Assembly (NCBI GenBank): GCA_034231615.1
Contig: CM067315.1
Span: forward strand, 29,986,133 to 30,050,132
Length of the DNA: 64,000 bases
Source of the DNA: Meghimatium bilineatum
Lineage: Eukaryota; Mollusca; Gastropoda; Stylommatophora; Philomycidae
Reading direction: 5' to 3'
Shown: positions 31,388 through 41,890 of the stretch, piece after piece
Layout of the letters: each line of letters begins with the position of its first letter
Numbering within the stretch: position 1 is the first letter of the stretch
Position numbers and translations under genes: made by a program
The notes under the pieces: generated by a model
What the model saw: the letters and a program-made list of their open reading frames with translations, nothing else
Databases searched by the model: none
What the model was told of the DNA's origin: nothing

Positions 31388-31665
31388 GTTATTTTCGTCC
31401 ATTCTCAAACTCCTATCAAGCAGCAGGATGTAGTTCGGAGAAAGAATTGCGTTGTGTCATAGTTTACAGCTTAGCTGAGGTTTCTGCTGCTTTCGATCTG
31501 ACACACCCGATTTGAAATAAATCCTATGGGGTCAATTTCATGCTACACTGGATGACAGCCAACTTTACTCCAAACCTCCTAACTCCTCTTACTATTTACT
31601 TAGCAGGTAATATTTCGATATTCATAGCTCCCCCTCCCCGAGTCCCAACGACGCACAGACGGAAA
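31388..31665 (-). mobile_element. SINE-like family A copy, diverged
   Basis: TTCGTCCATTCTCAAACTCC, AGCAGCAGGATGTAGTTCGG, GTGTCATAGTTTACAGCTTA and GAGTCCCAACGACGCAC follow reverse family A order, with a duplicated or altered middle. Confidence 0.75.
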
Positions 31666-31724
31666 GTTGATAAATAGGAAGAGCTCAAAAGGTGTAAACA
31701 ACAAATTTCTTTGTATTCTTGTTT

Positions 31725-31926
31725 CCCTTTATTAACTCGGTCCCTTATGGTCTGGGCGCCTGCAGAGAAAACAACTCAAACACGTAACTTCGCAACCTAA
31801 AGTGATACTAATCAGGGATCTCCAAAAATCTTCATTTCTTAACAAAACCTCACAATCCGGCATCGAACTAGCGACCTCTTGATAACAACGTAAATTGTTT
31901 AATCACTTTGCCGTGGAGATACCTTC
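31725..31926 (-). mobile_element. SINE-like family C with tRNA-like head
   Basis: On the minus strand the element starts with a tRNA-like region. CGGCAAAGTGATT (31913-31901) resembles a Pol III A-box, and AGTTCGATGCC (31869-31859) resembles a B-box. They are 44 bp apart, the spacing found in tRNAs. The body that follows (GGTTGCGAAGTTACGTGTTT) is shared with fragments at 6465 and 20725. This is the only SINE-like family here with an evident tRNA-type promoter. Confidence 0.65.
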
Positions 31927-32084
31927 ATAAACATAAGTTCAGATCATTTCACTAAGACACGCTTATTAGATTGCTACTACAAGTTTCATGATCACTAAAT
32001 TAAAAAATTCACCAGCTCACTATCAGAACCACTGTAAACAACAACTACAGCATAAGATACCTGAATACTGTACAAAAGAAAACA

Positions 32085-32985
32085 ATAGTATGCAACATGA
32101 TTGAAGATATGTGCACAAGAGAAGCTGCGGATACAAGTATATATCGATTGATCAACAATCAGGGAAGTGCAGAATGGAGGTGTTGCAGTTTACATAAAAT
32201 ATCGAGACAAAAGAAAAACATCTACATCATGTACCAATGCACCAACTGGAATCTTCTGCTCCACATATTATGCGGAAGTACAGACTAAAAACATTGTTTC
32301 CGAAATAATTAAAAACACAAGTCAATGTCAAAATGTGGTGTAACTTACTGATGCAATGTTTGTTCTGCAAGCCCTTGATAGCGATAAGCTGCCAGATCTG
32401 AAGGAATCGATACGAAAAGGGAGCATCTAAAGTACTATAGTGGATACCATCACACTGTGGCATACCAGGAAATGAAGGGGAAGATATGCTCGCAAAATGA
32501 AAATGAGAGCAATACAGGGAAAAAAGTGACCAAAGATATCAACTACCAAGAAAAGAGGACCTCACCGTGTCTATTTGAAAAGAACACAACCCAAAAGACA
32601 ACTATCATTATCTTGACAGAGCTGAGCAAGTTATTATCTTCAAGACAGAATAAAACAGACTAAATAATAACTTAAATAGACTAGGACTGGTTCCATCACC
32701 TCTGTGTCTATGTGGGCGGACATCACAGACCCTAGAACATATCCTGCAAGACTGCATTACACTAAACTAGTTAAGGTAGGACCATTGACCCCACAAAGAC
32801 AGATATCAGCAGAAAGCTGCATTGGAGCACTGAGGAACTTTCAAATACAGCAGCATTTATTTAGCAAACCAGACTTGCTGTATAGACATGTTAAACTGTA
32901 TGGGAACGTTGTACAGCAGTATTTATCAAGAATCCCGAACTTATGTAGACATTAAACTTTGAAGTAGAAGAAGAGGATGATACTA
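32085..32985 (+). mobile_element. Jockey-type LINE RNase H and C terminus
   Basis: The RNase H domain is easily read: GSAEWR near 32165, GGVAVYIKYRDKRKTSTS, STYYAEVQTKNIVSEI, one stop, LTDAMFVLQALDSDKLPDL, then WIPSHCGIPGNEGEDMLAK at about 32440-32500. Further on, LCLCGRTSQTLEHILQDC (about 32700-32755) is the C-terminal zinc-knuckle-like motif. Several frame changes exist. The tail region has GAAGTAGAAGAAGAGG. It belongs to the same broad group as 27019 but is a different copy. Confidence 0.88.
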
Positions 32986-33029
32986 ACATTTAACATTAAA
33001 TCTCTCTGATATATTGTACGCTTATGTCT

Positions 33030-33178
33030 TGTTAGGAACCGAAAAGTGAGCAAATAATAGCAATATTACACAACACGCATGTTATACGAGGCTACTAACA
33101 AGGCTTTTGTGGTGACTCTGGCTGCACCATTCCCAGAGTTTGTTGAAGTTGCCGATTGGATGTCCGCACAAAGTAACC
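33030..33178 (+). mobile_element. SINE-like family A, 5' half
   Basis: GAACCGAAAAGTGAGCAAAT, AATAGCAATATTACACAACA, CACGCATGTTATACGAGGCT and TTGCCGATTGGATGTCCGC resemble the proximal part of family A. Confidence 0.6.
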
Positions 33179-33287
33179 AATTAAAATCACGGGAAAGTGG
33201 AAATGAGTTTCTTTAGGCAGTTGTTTTACAATGAGAAAGAAAGTCTTTTATTGGCGAATTATCAGAAATAAACCGCCGCATAAGATA

Positions 33288-33482
33288 AATGAGTGACGCT
33301 GAGCGAGGTCATCAAGCAAGTCGTATATGAGTGACGCCGTGTGATATGAAACAAGACTTAGATGAGTGACGCCGTGTGATATCATCAAGCAGGTCTTAGA
33401 TGAGTGAGGCCATGTGGTATCATCAAACAAGACTTCGATGAGTGACGCCGTGTGATACCATCAAGCAGGTCTTAGATGAGAA
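33288..33482. repeat. 38-bp tandem repeat, about 5 units
   Basis: Units contain GATGAGTGACGCCGTGTGAT and ATCATCAAGCAGGTCTTA. It lies between a proximal and a distal family A piece. Confidence 0.93.
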
Positions 33483-33484
33483 CG

Positions 33485-33680
33485 AGTACGGAGGTTTTGG
33501 AGGTGAAATTGACTGTCCCGTTCCATAGAGGCTCAAAGTGATGCACAAGCCTTGATGAAGTCGGATGTGTCAGTACAAAATATCAAGACGAAATCAATAA
33601 AACAACACATTTCATTCTCTGAATTACATCTCCTTGCAAGCTCCTGGAGATTGCGAAAGTGCGCAGGAGAAGAAGAAAAA
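33485..33680 (+). mobile_element. SINE-like family A, 3' part
   Basis: GGAGGTTTTGGAGGTGAAAT, GATGAAGTCGGATGTGTCAG, CTCTGAATTACATCTCCTTG and a GCGCAGGAGAAGAAGAA end match the distal 190 bp of family A. Confidence 0.75.
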
Positions 33681-33749
33681 AGTATTTAGGTGTCCGTGTA
33701 TGAATCCCTTCTGCCATATCGCGACCTTCGACGATACTATAAGATATCT

Positions 33750-33970
33750 CTACACAATTAGTTAGGAATTCATTCGTTACGTTCTTTATTATAATAAGTA
33801 TTGTCGTGATTTTCGTTGGTCGGTATTTACATACTTGGAGACTCATGGCAAAAATGGAGAAGGCCGACCAACAAAATTCACGGAAATTATCAAAATGGAC
33901 TTTTCAAGTCATGTTAACATATTCTGTACACGTGTCTTCTATACAGTATTGACGGCCATGGCCAAATACG
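33750..33970. mobile_element. Fold-back family D, both arms
   Basis: GTGATTTTCGTTGGTCGGT (left) and GCCGACCAACAAAATTCAC (right) are inverted copies, and the outer sequences (AATTCATTCGTTACG left; TTATCAAAATGGAC right) continue the symmetry more loosely around a spacer of about 45 bp. Related copies or arms lie at 2308, 47030, 47755 and 48020. No ORF, so a non-autonomous MITE or fold-back element. Confidence 0.7.
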
Positions 33971-34595
33971 GGTTCACTAATCATTAGTTAACTCTCTTGA
34001 ACACATATGTATCTCTGGCTGTCATGGCGGCAAATTTAGAAGGTTTCCGTCACTAGTCATTTCTGGAGCATTCTGCCAAATATTCACGCTGAACAGCAAA
34101 GAATTATTTGTGGTCGCTGTTGCTTCTGTCTAGATGGCAATGTTTATTAGTTTTGCAACTGAAATTCTTGGCGCCTACTCAGAGTTTTCTGCTGCCTTAT
34201 GGAATCTTATCTTATTTTACGCTGACTTCGCTGGAAATCTTCGGGTATGCTGTCGACCTGCATCTTAATGCAAAGATTATCAACGATAGCACCATCAACT
34301 TCAACCAACCTTGTCAACATTCGTCTAGTAATCGTGCGCACTAGGGTACAATTTTGCAACTAATGCCACGAACGTGAACAGCGCATAAAAAACATTCCTT
34401 TACCCCAAAGTTCCATCTCCTAGTTCTTTGATGCTGAAGTTCGCGTGACATGTGTAATTATGTGCAACGTAGAAACGACAACATAAACCACAAAGTACTA
34501 AAAGAACGGCATTCGTTATATCTTATTCCGATGTGATTATTAACCGAAATACTCTCTTCACTGATAATTCGTCGTTTGGTAAGAAATGTGAACCG
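33971..34595. other. No recognisable feature
   Basis: Short open frames only (for example 34108-34344), without motifs. Confidence 0.4.
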
Positions 34596-34599
34596 TTTT

Positions 34600-34768
34600 G
34601 CTTCTTCTTCAGCATTCATTCTCAAACTCCCGCTGGATCGGATCGCTACTGTAGCAGTACAATGGTCTTGCTAGATTTCGAGCTGGGTGTAGTCTAGAGA
34701 AAGAACAGCACTGTGGCGAGGTTTTATTTGCGTTAATGGCCCTATATATATATATATCCGTCTTTTTA
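34600..34768 (-). mobile_element. SINE-like family B copy
   Basis: GCTTCTTCTTCAGCATTCAT (tail side), TCTCAAACTCCCGCTGGATC, GTAGCAGTACAATGGTCTTG, TAGATTTCGAGCTGGGTGTA and TTTTATTTGCGTTAATGGCC. A short (TA)n run replaces the middle of the 5' end. Confidence 0.85.
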
Positions 34769-34794
34769 TGCGAAATCTCTTTTTCGCCTGTTTC

Positions 34795-35070
34795 CAGAGT
34801 CCGAAATGGCAACAAAGAATAATGAAACTCTACCTGCCATCATGTCGTGAGAGGTGAATGAGGACATTTGCATCGATGGATTTAGCTAACCCGACCCATA
34901 GACGATCAATTGACCAAGAAGCCACGCTGAAATCGGATGTGTCAAGGTGAAATGCACATATATTGCAGCAAAGCTGTAAAACACCATAAAAAATTTAAAA
35001 CGTTTTCCTAACTACGTCCTGCTAACTAAAAAGAAATATGAGATCGAACCCTGAAGAAGAATAAGAAAAA
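34795..35070 (+). mobile_element. SINE-like family A copy, diverged
   Basis: GGCAACAAAGAATAATGAAA, CATCATGTCGTGAGAGGTGA, CACGCTGAAATCGGATGTGT, ACATATATTGCAGCAAAGCT and a GAACCCTGAAGAAGAATAAG end. Family A in plus orientation with many substitutions. Confidence 0.8.
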
Positions 35071-35447
35071 GAAGAACTTAAGACATAATGTACACATTGT
35101 AGTACTGTTTACTACAAACCATTTTCACTCATATATCTTAGTAATTTATATGTTTACAATTGTAGCGGATGTTTCCACTGACAGTCATATGTTTTCCCAT
35201 GTATCCTTGAGACCTTCACGATGATACATGATGTCTAGGATATTGTGCATGCATTATTTGTTAAAGCACTTTTTTAAATGAATTATGTCACTTTAGTTTA
35301 TTCCTGCAAGTTTTGGTAAAACCATAACCTTTCATAACAAAAAATAACGCTATAGAGAAAAGGGCACCATGACTATAGAAACATTCATATACAACGTTTC
35401 AAATTTCTTTTAAAATGTTATCCACACCTAAATTTAATACACTTGAA

Positions 35448-35845
35448 ATATTCAGTAATCATATGTTTATCATGGAAAACCTTAAATGGTGTAATAGAGA
35501 GTTTTGCCAATTATTCAGTAATCATATGTTTATTATGGAAAACCGTAAATGGTGTAACAGGGGGTTTTACAAAATATTCAGTAATTATATGTTTATCAAG
35601 GAAAACATTAAGTGGTGTAATAGAGGGGTAACCAAATAGAGGGTTGTGCCAAATATTCAGTAACTATATGTTTATCATGGAAAACCTTAAGTGGTGTAAT
35701 AGCGGGTTTTACAAAATATTCAGTAATTATATGTTTATCAAGGAAAACATTAAGTGGTGTAATAGAGGGGTAACCAAATATTCAGTAATTGTATGTTTAT
35801 CATGGAAAAACTTAAGTGGTATAGTAGAGGGTTTTACCAGGAAAC
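35448..35845. repeat. About 63-bp tandem repeat, 6-7 units
   Basis: Units contain ATTCAGTAATTATATGTTTA and TCATGGAAAAC, then AAGTGGTGTAATAGAGGGT. Odd and even units differ (TCATGGAAAACCTTAA versus TCAAGGAAAACATTAA), suggesting dimer-wise spread. Period 21 codons, so frames stay open artefactually. Confidence 0.93.
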
Positions 35846-35929
35846 ACATATTTTTGCAAGACTTCTGCTTATTGAGAATTCTCTCTACAAGTGAACTTTA
35901 CAAGGAAGATCTCTCAGTAATATCAAAAA

Positions 35930-36840
35930 CATGACGGATCTCCAACATCCCGTGTCTCTTGTTTTGGTGGTGCACTCTGCTAGACTATAACCTGTCCATC
36001 GTGTGATGTTACTCTCCCACGTGTATCTCTGCCTACCTCTTGCTCTCTTTACTTTGACTTTACCCTCAAATAAGGTCTTCAATAAGGTGTCATGTCTTTT
36101 AATGTGTCCAAAATATTTTATTTACCTGAACTTTATTTCTCTTAGTAGTTCTTTCTTCATACTAAGTGCTTTTAGCACCTCTTTATTTGTTGTCTTATCT
36201 TTCCATGATGTTCTCCCTATTCTTCTATATACCCACATCTCAAAGGTATCCATTCTTTCTCCTAATTGTTTATTTAGTGTCCATGTTTCTGAGCCATACA
36301 TTAATATGGAATAGATGTAGCATTTTATAATTCTCATTTTTAACTTGTTTGTAATTTGTTTAGATATTAATAATTTCCTCATGTCATTGAAGGTACTTTT
36401 AGCCATTCATATTCTCCTTTTAACTTCTGTTTCACATCTGCCATCATTTGTGACTATGTGTCCAAGATATTGATAATGTTTTACTTGTTGTAGTTTCTCT
36501 CCATGTATGTTTATGTTTAACTCTTGTTCTTCTGTGTCTTTGCTGATTATCATGGTTTTTGTTTTGTGGTTATTTATATCCAGTCCATATTCATTATTTG
36601 ATTTATTGACTTGATCTATTAGTCTTTGTAGTTCTGGCCCACTTTCTACCAAAAGAACAGTGTCATCTGCATATCTATGGTTGTTTATTATTTCCCCACT
36701 GATCTTGAGTCCTGGCATTTCTTCTATATTTTTAAAGATATTCTCTGTGTAGATATTAAATAGGCTTGGTGATAAAATGCATCCTTGTCTTACCCCTCTT
36801 TTTATTTCTATGTATGGTGAGTAGCTGTTTTCAAACCTTA
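35930..36840 (-). mobile_element. RTE-like LINE RT, nearly readable, 5' truncated
   Basis: Minus-strand translation in a single frame gives SPYIEIKRGVRQGCILSPSL (start near 36810), IYTENIFKNIEEM, NNHRYADDTVLLVES (catalytic YADD intact), HYQYLGHIVTNDGRCE, stop (TGA 36409-36407), AKSTFNDMRKLL, LMYGSETWTLNKQLGER, VYRRIGRTSWKDKTTNKEVL, stop (TAA 36124-36122), KYFGHIKRHDTLLKTL, WESNITRWTGYSLAEC. Only two in-frame stops break about 300 codons. Homology begins abruptly at about 36840, so fingers and endonuclease are missing, as expected for 5' truncation. It is the best source for this family's consensus. Confidence 0.93.
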
Positions 36841-36844
36841 ACGA

Positions 36845-37232
36845 AAAAATAATTATAAATGGAAAACAGGAATGATTTAGAAGAGCAATGCTTTCGGATT
36901 TTACATTGAGCTCTCAGCGCTGATAAGGGTAGATAAGGGTTGATAAAGCTGATGAATAGCAGGAAAGAATAAGTTGATAGCATGTAAGTTGAAGAGGAAA
37001 TCAGTACAAGATATATTATCTTTACTCCATCCTAGGTCTTGTTGGTGGCCGTGTTTACGATGACATCTGGATTGTTATTTTCTTAGTTTTGTTTTTCTTT
37101 GCTTGTCAAAATACTAATAAATTCACAGAATTGTATACATGTCGCGGTCAAATGTTTAGGATGAATTTATCCCATAAAATTTATGTAAATGTTATACAGA
37201 AAAAAATAAGGATGCAATATTCGATCTTAAGT
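36845..37232. other. No recognisable feature
   Basis: Nothing supported. Confidence 0.4.
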
Positions 37233-37233
37233 T

Positions 37234-37376
37234 AGATTTCAGACGAAGACGACAGTGTCGGGTCATTGGGGCAAATTAAACGCGACACAAATCATTTTCC
37301 TTCTCTGTACTGCATCCTGCTGTCCTGCTACAAAAGACATCAAATGGGAGTTTGAGAATGAACGATGAAAAGAAAA
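37234..37376 (+). mobile_element. SINE-like family B copy
   Basis: CAGACGAAGACGACAGTGTC, GGGTCATTGGGGCAAATTAA, TCTCTGTACTGCATCCTGCT, TGGGAGTTTGAGAATGAACG and a GATGAAAAGAAAAATAG end. A small deletion removes the GGAAATCTAGTAGG block. Confidence 0.85.
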
Positions 37377-37800
37377 ATAGGAAGATAGTTGTTTAGATTT
37401 AATATTTACCTTGGATAATTTATTTATTTATTTAGGACTTTACGTGTCCACCATTTGCAGTGAAATCTACGTGAATGCGTCGAGGTGTGCTGAGGATATG
37501 TTCTTGGCCATAATAATTTGAGTTGCCAATGATCCAAAGTTCTTTATAGCGTCTAATGCATATACTAAACCTTCATAGGTAAAGGTATGTCCCATGGCAG
37601 CAACCTGCCGTCAGGAATGTATATAACTCTTCATGTAGTAGGCCGCAGAAACTATTTGGTTATCTGGCCAGTTCCCTTCCTTGCTGTCTTTACCTCCACT
37701 AACTCATGCATCATGTACTCATTTGCAGCGGAGTCGACTGGAGGAGTGGTCGTGTCAAGCGAGAAATCACAACCAGATATTTTTATTTGTTCGGACGTAT
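37377..37800. other. Unassigned
   Basis: A 73-codon frame (37587-37808) lacks motifs and start context. I do not call a gene. Confidence 0.4.
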
Positions 37801-37802
37801 TT

Positions 37803-37897
37803 AAATAAACCTCTTTAAATGCCTCTCATGACAAGTCTGGCAGGTAAGTATCGATATTCTGCGCTACTGCTTCGGGTCACAGCAACATACGAGCGAA
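37803..37897 (-). mobile_element. SINE-like family A 5' fragment
   Basis: AACCTCTTTAAATGCCTCTC, ATGACAAGTCTGGCAGGTAA, TTCGGGTCACAGCAACATAC: the proximal end of family A in reverse. Confidence 0.65.
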
Positions 37898-37982
37898 CGT
37901 CAAGTGCTCAATTTGAAGCTAAAAGATGAATGAATTGGTATAACAAGAGAAAACAGATCGAAATATTGAGACGTGTATGTGA

Positions 37983-38330
37983 ATATATAGAATAAAGTTA
38001 TATGGTGAGCTGGAGAAGGGTACACGATCTCAAGGTGGCCAAAAGAAGCGCTACAAGGACTCGTTAAAGATCTCACTGAAAGCCTTTGAAATAGACCAAA
38101 ATACATGGGAAGAACGTGCAAGAAATAGATTTACATGGCGTTCTACAATAAAAAAGAGCGCATCATCTTGTGAAAATATGAGAAATGCAACAGCTCAACA
38201 GCGGAGAGCAGCTAGAAAGTCACGGATAGACCAAGATCCGTCTACAGTGGTCATTCCATGCCTGAACTGTCCAAGGACATTTACAGCTCGAATATGGCTC
38301 ATTAGCCATCTACGAACTCATAATCAATGA
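37983..38330 (+). mobile_element. LINE ORF2 C terminus with CCHH zinc finger
   Basis: An open frame of about 115 codons reads YRIKLYGELEKGTRSQGGQK, KRYKDSLKISLKAFEID, NTWEERARNRFTWRSTI and ends CLNCPRTFTARIWLISHLRT, H. The YGEL-G-R-x-GGQ-KRYKD block and the C-x2-C-x12-H-x3-H finger just before the stop are hallmarks of one LINE group common in marine animals. The upstream frame has a stop at 37980. The frame itself is intact. Confidence 0.85.
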
Positions 38331-38331
38331 C

Positions 38332-38490
38332 ATAACTCTAATTTAATTTTCAAAAATGGATGTAACAAATGGTCATCATCACTTGTGATGGACAAACAAC
38401 ATAGAATAAAGTATGTTCTCTCTCTCGCCTTCACAGGATGAAGATGACTATTTGTTACATCCATTTTTGAAATTCATTTTGAGTTATATT
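38332..38490. repeat. Inverted repeat after the LINE stop codon
   Basis: TTTCAAAAATGGATGTAACA...GGTCATCATC is mirrored by GATGACTATTTGTTACATCC...ATTTTTGAAA. Arms are about 45-50 bp with a spacer of about 60 bp. It begins two bases after the LINE stop, so it may be the LINE's 3' untranslated hairpin or an inserted fold-back element. Confidence 0.75.
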
Positions 38491-38533
38491 GGAGATAATA
38501 AGATCGTAGATGTCTAATAAGCCTTAATCTGGT

Positions 38534-38655
38534 TTGCAAATGTCTGAACGTGAGTTTTCTACACTTCTCAGAATGGAAAGGTATAGAGTTGTTTGGAGAG
38601 CTTTTCGTGCAGATGTCTGCAGTATGCACCCATACTACCCTGACGGGTTATATAG
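38534..38655 (+). mobile_element. LINE 3' end fragment before a (TA)n tract
   Basis: [28 protein letters not shown] resembles the end of an ORF2 (MAxDRxxWRxLVADVCxxxPYDPDG). The last codons run into TATATAGAAATGTGTG and then a giant (TA)n. Confidence 0.7.
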
Positions 38656-38657
38656 AA

Positions 38658-38840
<183 letters not shown>

Positions 38841-39054
38841 TAATATCTTTGCAAACATATTGATTTCGAACGAAATTTATGAGAAGTGAGGCAGAGGGTG
38901 GCACAACAAAAACTAGAATGGGCAGAATGGTTATCATGACATGGAAGTGTATCGCAAAATTGTATCGTTAGCAGCAAGGACAGAAAGTTATGTAGATTCA
39001 TAATCGCCTAATCCAGCAGAAATTAATTTTAAGTAGACACTTAAACTGAGATAT

Positions 39055-39152
39055 TGTCATTTTAACACACATTATATAGTGTCATTATTACACAAATTAG
39101 ATAGTGTCATATTAACACAAATTATATAGTGTCATTTTAACACAATTTTACT
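39055..39152. repeat. 25-bp tandem repeat, about 4 units
   Basis: Units of GTCATTTTAACACAAATTAT plus ATAGT. Confidence 0.9.
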
Positions 39153-39154
39153 GT

Positions 39155-39865
39155 TTCATTTTAAGAAAATGAGACAGTGTTAATTTCAGACACTAACTGT
39201 GAAATACAACTCTGGGTGTCCAAAGACTATACATACCGCAATTTGACAGACACAAAAAATTGACTAGCCGGCAAATATCATGGCGTGGATGCGTGTCACT
39301 GTACAATTTGCACAACGTGTGAAGACTATTTAATATTGTGTAACAAGAGGGATAAATGCACAATAGAAATATATTAATTTTAATGTCAGGAGTTAAGAAA
39401 ACAGAACATAATTAAAATGGAGAATACAATAAATTTCCGCCTTGACATCTAGTATTCTAGAGTGTTTTCGTTAGTGAAGGGTCATTGGAAGGGACGGGAT
39501 ACAATTTAGGACAAAGTTTACCTCGGTTTTGGCAGTAACAACGCCACTCCAGGTGAATTTAAGACATAAAAAATTGAGAAGAAAACAAATCCTAGGTAAT
39601 TCTAGCAGTAATAAATAAATATGCCTATTCTAATAAAGAATTGTATTTTGTTTGTGCGGTCAAGTGTGAGGTCTGAGTCGTGTGTTGTAAGAAAGGATTC
39701 AGGTAGTGTTTTTAGGCATGCGCAAGCTTGAGTTGGTATATTTCTGACAATAACAAAGTTCTATGGATAAAAGGATAGATGATAACAGAAAGATGACTGT
39801 GATATCGAATCCTGAAAAAAACACATTTTTTATCTCAAAGCATTAACGGCCGCTTTGAATTGAAA
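39155..39865. other. No recognisable feature
   Basis: Nothing supported over about 700 bp. Confidence 0.4.
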
Positions 39866-39867
39866 TT

Positions 39868-40025
39868 TCAGCCGAAGACGGATGTATCGAGCCATTGGTG
39901 CGAATAAAACGGCCGAAACAATGCATTTTCATTCTCTGGACTACATCCTGCTGGAAATCTAGTAGGGGCACGGTCCTGCTACAAGAGAGATGCAGTGGGA
40001 GTTTGATAATGAACGCTGAAGAATT
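39868..40025 (+). mobile_element. SINE-like family B copy, best preserved
   Basis: AGCCGAAGACGGATGTATCG, AGCCATTGGTGCGAATAAAA, CATTCTCTGGACTACATCCT, GCTGGAAATCTAGTAGGGGC, GCTACAAGAGAGATGCAGTG and GATAATGAACGCTGAAGAA. It serves as the reference copy for family B. Confidence 0.92.
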
Positions 40026-40084
40026 GAGATTTAAGACTTATGCTTATGTTTGTTAAGTTTTATTGTTTTTATGAGGAAACATGA

Positions 40085-40135
40085 AAAAATTCCTAAGACT
40101 GACGGGAATTGAACCAGGCCCGTTCTAGTGGACAT
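40085..40135 (-). repeat. Dispersed tRNA-like fragment
   Basis: AAGACTGACGGGAATTGAAC, CAGGCCCGTTCTAG matches part of the 30249 palindrome arm. On the minus strand it holds a GGTTCAATTCC B-box. Confidence 0.7.
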
Positions 40136-40211
40136 GGGATACTTTCCTATTGTATAAAATGATACAATAAATGTATTATTTCTAACTTGGAATGATATTC
40201 CTAACACTAAA

Positions 40212-40276
40212 TATATTTTTCTCCAGCGTTCATTCTCACAATCATGTAGATTAACAGGATGTAATCTGGAAAGGTT
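40212..40276 (-). mobile_element. SINE-like family A 3' fragment
   Basis: CCAGCGTTCATTCTCACAAT, GTAGATTAACAGGATGTAAT: about 60 bp of the distal end in reverse. Confidence 0.65.
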
Positions 40277-40394
40277 CAAGGGCCTAGTAGATCAAGACAT
40301 TAGATCACGCTAGATTAGATCAGAAGAACACGCTGGATCAGACCAAAACGATCATGTATTGATTCAATTTTTACCCTTAGAACAATTTTCAAAG

Positions 40395-40925
40395 AACTAG
40401 TAGAAGTGCAATCTCCACTCATTATCAATATTTTATTGATTCTCAAAAGGCATTTGATACTCTGTACCGGCCAACACTGGAAAACCATTGCCAATTACGG
40501 CTTCCCAACTAAATATTTTAATGTAATCAAGGCTTTATATGGCAACTCAAGATGCTGTGCTAAAACAAACGAGAGTAGGATTGAATTGTTTTACGTAGAC
40601 ACAGGAGTAAAACGAGGCTGCATTATGTCACTATTACTTTTTAGCTTGGCTATAGAATGGGTTGTGAAAAATTAGCCCGAAATGAACATATTGGTATAAA
40701 ATGGACAGGCGATAAAACTCTTAGTGATTTTCATTTTGCAGATGGTTTGGCGTTATTAAGCTCAACTCCTGATAATGTACAAGATATGTTGAATCGACTT
40801 TGACACCTTTCAGAACAAATTGGCCTCCAGGTCAACACTTCCAAGACTAAGTTAATGCATTTTTTTCTAACTGTAACCTTAAAATCATCACCAACAGAGA
40901 AACAATTCAGACAATTGATAACTTT
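40395..40925 (+). mobile_element. LINE reverse transcriptase fragment, palm region
   Basis: FIDSQKAFDTL (motif A), ANYGFPTKYFNVIKALYGNS, FYVDTGVKRGCIMSLLLFSL (motif B), IEWVVKN, then after a frameshift SDFHFADGLALLSSTPDN (motif C, with FADD changed to FADG) and EQIGLQVNTSKTKL. The order A-B-C-D is complete, so it is real RT, but the second catalytic aspartate is lost and the frame is broken. A family A element cuts it off at 40931. Confidence 0.88.
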
Positions 40926-40930
40926 TTTTT

Positions 40931-41205
40931 CGCACGTGTGATGCCAGGGCCGGAAAGGGCAACAAAAATAGCAACACTGTTTATTTTCCATACATGTCGT
41001 AAAATGCGACTAAGCAGGTTATGGGATGGAGTTGGCTGTCCCATCACATATAGGGTCAGTGACCCAAATCCATGCTGGTCGGATGTGTCAGATCGAAAGT
41101 CGCAGATATCGCAGCAATGCTGTAAACCATGACACAACGCATTCCGTTCTCCGGACTACATCCTGCTGATCTGCAGGAGTTTGAGAATGAACGCAGAAGA
41201 AGAAA
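40931..41205 (+). mobile_element. SINE-like family A copy, full length
   Basis: CGCACGTGTGATGCCAGGGC, AGCAACACTGTTTATTTTCC, AGGTTATGGGATGGAGTTGG, CATGCTGGTCGGATGTGTCA and CTGCAGGAGTTTGAGAATGA with a short GAAGAAG tail. It interrupts or adjoins the preceding RT fragment. A short minus-strand LINE piece (TTTCCGAACCATAAATTAAA, compare the YGSETW region at 36290) follows to about 41290. Confidence 0.9.
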
Positions 41206-41290
41206 TGCTGTTTCTGTTATTTATTCACTATTTATGTTTCCGAACCATAAATTAAATGTATAATAGATGTAGTTTGTTATGTGTTTGGAT

Positions 41291-41890
41291 CCTAGTAGTT
41301 TAACTTCAACACATTACGAGTACATGTGGGCAGAGTGTTAATAGTTTAACCTCAAGACAGTTATGTGTACTTGTGGGTAGATTGTTAATAGTTTAAACCT
41401 CAACACAGTTATGTGTACTTGTGGGTAGATTGTTAATAGTTTAAACCTCAACACAGTTATGTGTACTTGTGGGTAGAGTGTTAATAGTTTAACCTCAACA
41501 CAGTTATGTGTACTTGTGGGTAGATTGTTAATAGTTTAACCTCAACACAGTTATGTGTACTTGTGGGTAGATTGTTAATAGTTTAACCTCAACACAGTTA
41601 TATATACTTGTGGACAATATGTTAATAGTTTAAACTTCAACACAGTTATATGTACTTGGGGACAATATGTAAGTAGTTTAACCTCAACACAGTTATATGT
41701 ACTTGGGGACAATATGTAAGTAGTTTAACCTCAACACAGTTATGTGTACTTGTAGGCAGATTGTTAATAGTTTAACCTCAACACAGTTATGTGTACTTGT
41801 AGGCAGATTGTTAATAGTTTAACCTCAACACAGTTATATGTACTTGGGGACAATATGTAAGTAGTTTAACCTCAACACAGTTATATGTAC
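41291..41890. repeat. 47-bp minisatellite derived from a LINE segment
   Basis: About 13 units containing AGTTTAACCTCAACACAGTT and ATGTGTACTTGTGGGTAGAT. The last unit runs without a break into TGTACTTGTGGACGTGCACC, which is LINE C-terminal coding sequence (see next entry). The unit therefore equals a LINE segment that has multiplied. Confidence 0.9.

Noticed and set aside
33288-33680. Idea that the 38-bp array derives from the family A 5' end
   Set aside because: Only GACGCC-GTGTG is shared; too short to claim, although the array sits between A pieces.
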